Part shown: positions 63,259-64,000 of the stretch, piece after piece | How positions within the stretch are numbered: position 1 is the stretch's first letter | Layout: every line of letters begins with the position of its first letter | Notes under the pieces: generated by a model | Seen by the model: only the letters and a program-made list of their open reading frames with translations | What the model was told of the DNA's origin: nothing | Databases searched by the model: none | Translations under genes and position numbers: made by a program | Origin: CAYGLF01 sp964350945 | GTDB taxonomy: Bacteria; Chlamydiota; Chlamydiia; Chlamydiales; JAAZZY01 | Length of the DNA stretch: 64,000 nt | Assembly (NCBI GenBank): GCA_964350945.1 | Contig: CAYGLF010000001.1 | Coordinates: 290,926-354,925, forward strand | Reading direction: 5' to 3'

Positions 63259-63839
63259 CTTTGAAGAAAGTTGCTATTACAGGTGGAGTTGGTTCAGGAA
63301 AAAGCACCGTGGCTGGCCTGTTTAAAGACTTTGGGGCCTATGTGGTGGATACCGACAAAATTGTCCATTGGCTCATTGAAAATGATAAAGAGATTCAAAA
63401 AAAAATAATAGACCTTTTGGGACCACAGATTGTTTGTGACGAAAAGATCGATCGAGCTAAAATTGCCAAGATAGTATTCAATAATTTCTCAAAACTTAAT
63501 CAATTGGAAAAGGTCCTTCATCCTCGTGTTCGAGAAGAAGTAAATAAAATATATAAAAATATCTCTAAAGAAAAAAAATGGAACCTTTTTGTGGTTGAAA
63601 TCCCCCTTTTATTTGAGACGAAATCCGATATAGATTACGAGGTCACCCTCGCAGTCAACAGGCCCATAGATAGCTCATTAAAAGCATTTAAAGACCCCCA
63701 AACCTTTATGAAACGATCTCAGAGGCAGTGGAGCTGCGATGAAAAAGCTGCAAAAGCAGACTATGTCCTTACAAACACAGGCAACTTAGAAGATCTGAAA
63801 AAATCATTTCAAAAAATATATTCACAAATCACCATATAA
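63252..63839 (+). CDS. coaE: Dephospho-CoA kinase
   Basis: CoaE phosphorylates dephospho-CoA in the last step of coenzyme A synthesis. The P-loop is ITGGVGSGKSTVAGLF, and VVDTDKIVHWL and LEKVLHPRVREEV are family motifs. VVEIPLLFET marks the core. The longest frame starts with TTG at 63243; ATG 63252 is preferred, giving 195 residues and a seven-base overlap with polA. The C-terminal motif ADYVLTNTG is present. Confidence 0.93.
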   Translation: MLALKKVAITGGVGSGKSTVAGLFKDFGAYVVDTDKIVHWLIENDKEIQKKIIDLLGPQIVCDEKIDRAKIAKIVFNNFSKLNQLEKVLHPRVREEVNKIYKNISKEKKWNLFVVEIPLLFETKSDIDYEVTLAVNRPIDSSLKAFKDPQTFMKRSQRQWSCDEKAAKADYVLTNTGNLEDLKKSFQKIYSQITI

Positions 63840-63881
63840 ACTCTAAATTTAAAAAAAAACTTTCAAAAGAGACCTTAAGTA

Positions 63882-64000
63882 ATGAACGAAAAAGCGAAAA
63901 CCCCTAAAGGCCAAGAACGCTCAGAAAAATCTCAAACAGTAGTCGATCCAGATAATCCTTCAAAAACACCACCACCACCTTTAAGACAACGCCCCAAGGC
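63882..64000 (+). CDS. rho: Probable transcription termination factor Rho, N-terminal start
   Basis: Thirty-nine codons are visible before the window ends: a Lys/Glu/Pro-rich, disordered start (MNEKAKTPKGQERSEK, then KTPPPPLRQRP). There is no diagnostic motif. The call rests on the conserved order sppA-polA-coaE-rho and on the fact that many Rho proteins carry a charged N-terminal extension. The gene begins 42 bases after coaE. Confidence 0.6.
   Translation, partial: MNEKAKTPKGQERSEKSQTVVDPDNPSKTPPPPLRQRPK

Overview
The window is a 64-kb stretch of a Chlamydiales chromosome, most likely from a member outside Chlamydiaceae (an environmental or 'Chlamydia-like' organism). The evidence for the order is a TLC-type ATP/ADP translocase, a MurA with Asp in place of the catalytic Cys, a long-form IspG, a small histone-H1/Hc2-like protein, and several gene orders that, from memory, match Chlamydia trachomatis: cysJ near ispF; efp/mfd/alaS near tkt/hemE/hemG; the dnaQ-like/tsaE/CT_538-like group; and sppA-polA-coaE-rho. 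Genes not expected in Chlamydiaceae (nadE, pdxS/pdxT, an epmA-like gene, large ankyrin and alpha-repeat proteins) point to a relative with a larger genome and more cofactor synthesis. No rRNA, tRNA or CRISPR array was recognised.

Layout. 1-12.1 kb: a partial exported protein, gltX, a CysJ-like reductase, an SDR, ispF, murA, ispG, and a Tol-like operon (TPR protein, TolQ/ExbB, a tiny ORF). 12.2-16.7 kb: an AT-rich palindrome, a leader and a 54-residue Hc2-like gene, then tgt-yajC and three lineage-specific genes. 16.7-25.1 kb: htpG, a sodium symporter, nadE, an HD phosphohydrolase, an unknown protein with a strong promoter, epmA and efp. 25.1-31.0 kb: mfd and alaS, in one leftward operon with efp and epmA. 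31.0-37.6 kb: an accessory island between alaS and tkt, holding a giant 30-residue-repeat protein broken by an assembly gap, a decayed stretch, an endonuclease/exonuclease/phosphatase (EEP) family gene and a dead IS3-family element.

37.7-49.1 kb: tkt-hemE-hemG, a small membrane protein, the nucleotide translocase, an Inc-like protein, then a 24-repeat ankyrin protein directly followed by pgk. 49.1-58.6 kb: pdxS-pdxT, the CT_538-like/tsaE/engB/dnaQ-like operon, leucine dehydrogenase-argS, and the membrane genes pgsA, dedA and mscS. 58.6-64 kb: a small ankyrin-like protein, then sppA-polA-coaE and the start of a probable rho.

The core genes cover tRNA charging (gltX, alaS, argS), tRNA modification (tgt, tsaE), EF-P and its lysylation, haem, isoprenoid and peptidoglycan precursor synthesis, NAD and vitamin B6 synthesis, and repair (mfd, polA). 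The translocase indicates that the cell still takes energy from its host. The likely host-interaction genes are the ankyrin, alpha-repeat, Inc-like and EEP proteins. Start codons were moved from the longest ORF where a Shine-Dalgarno site or gene overlap pointed elsewhere; each entry says so.
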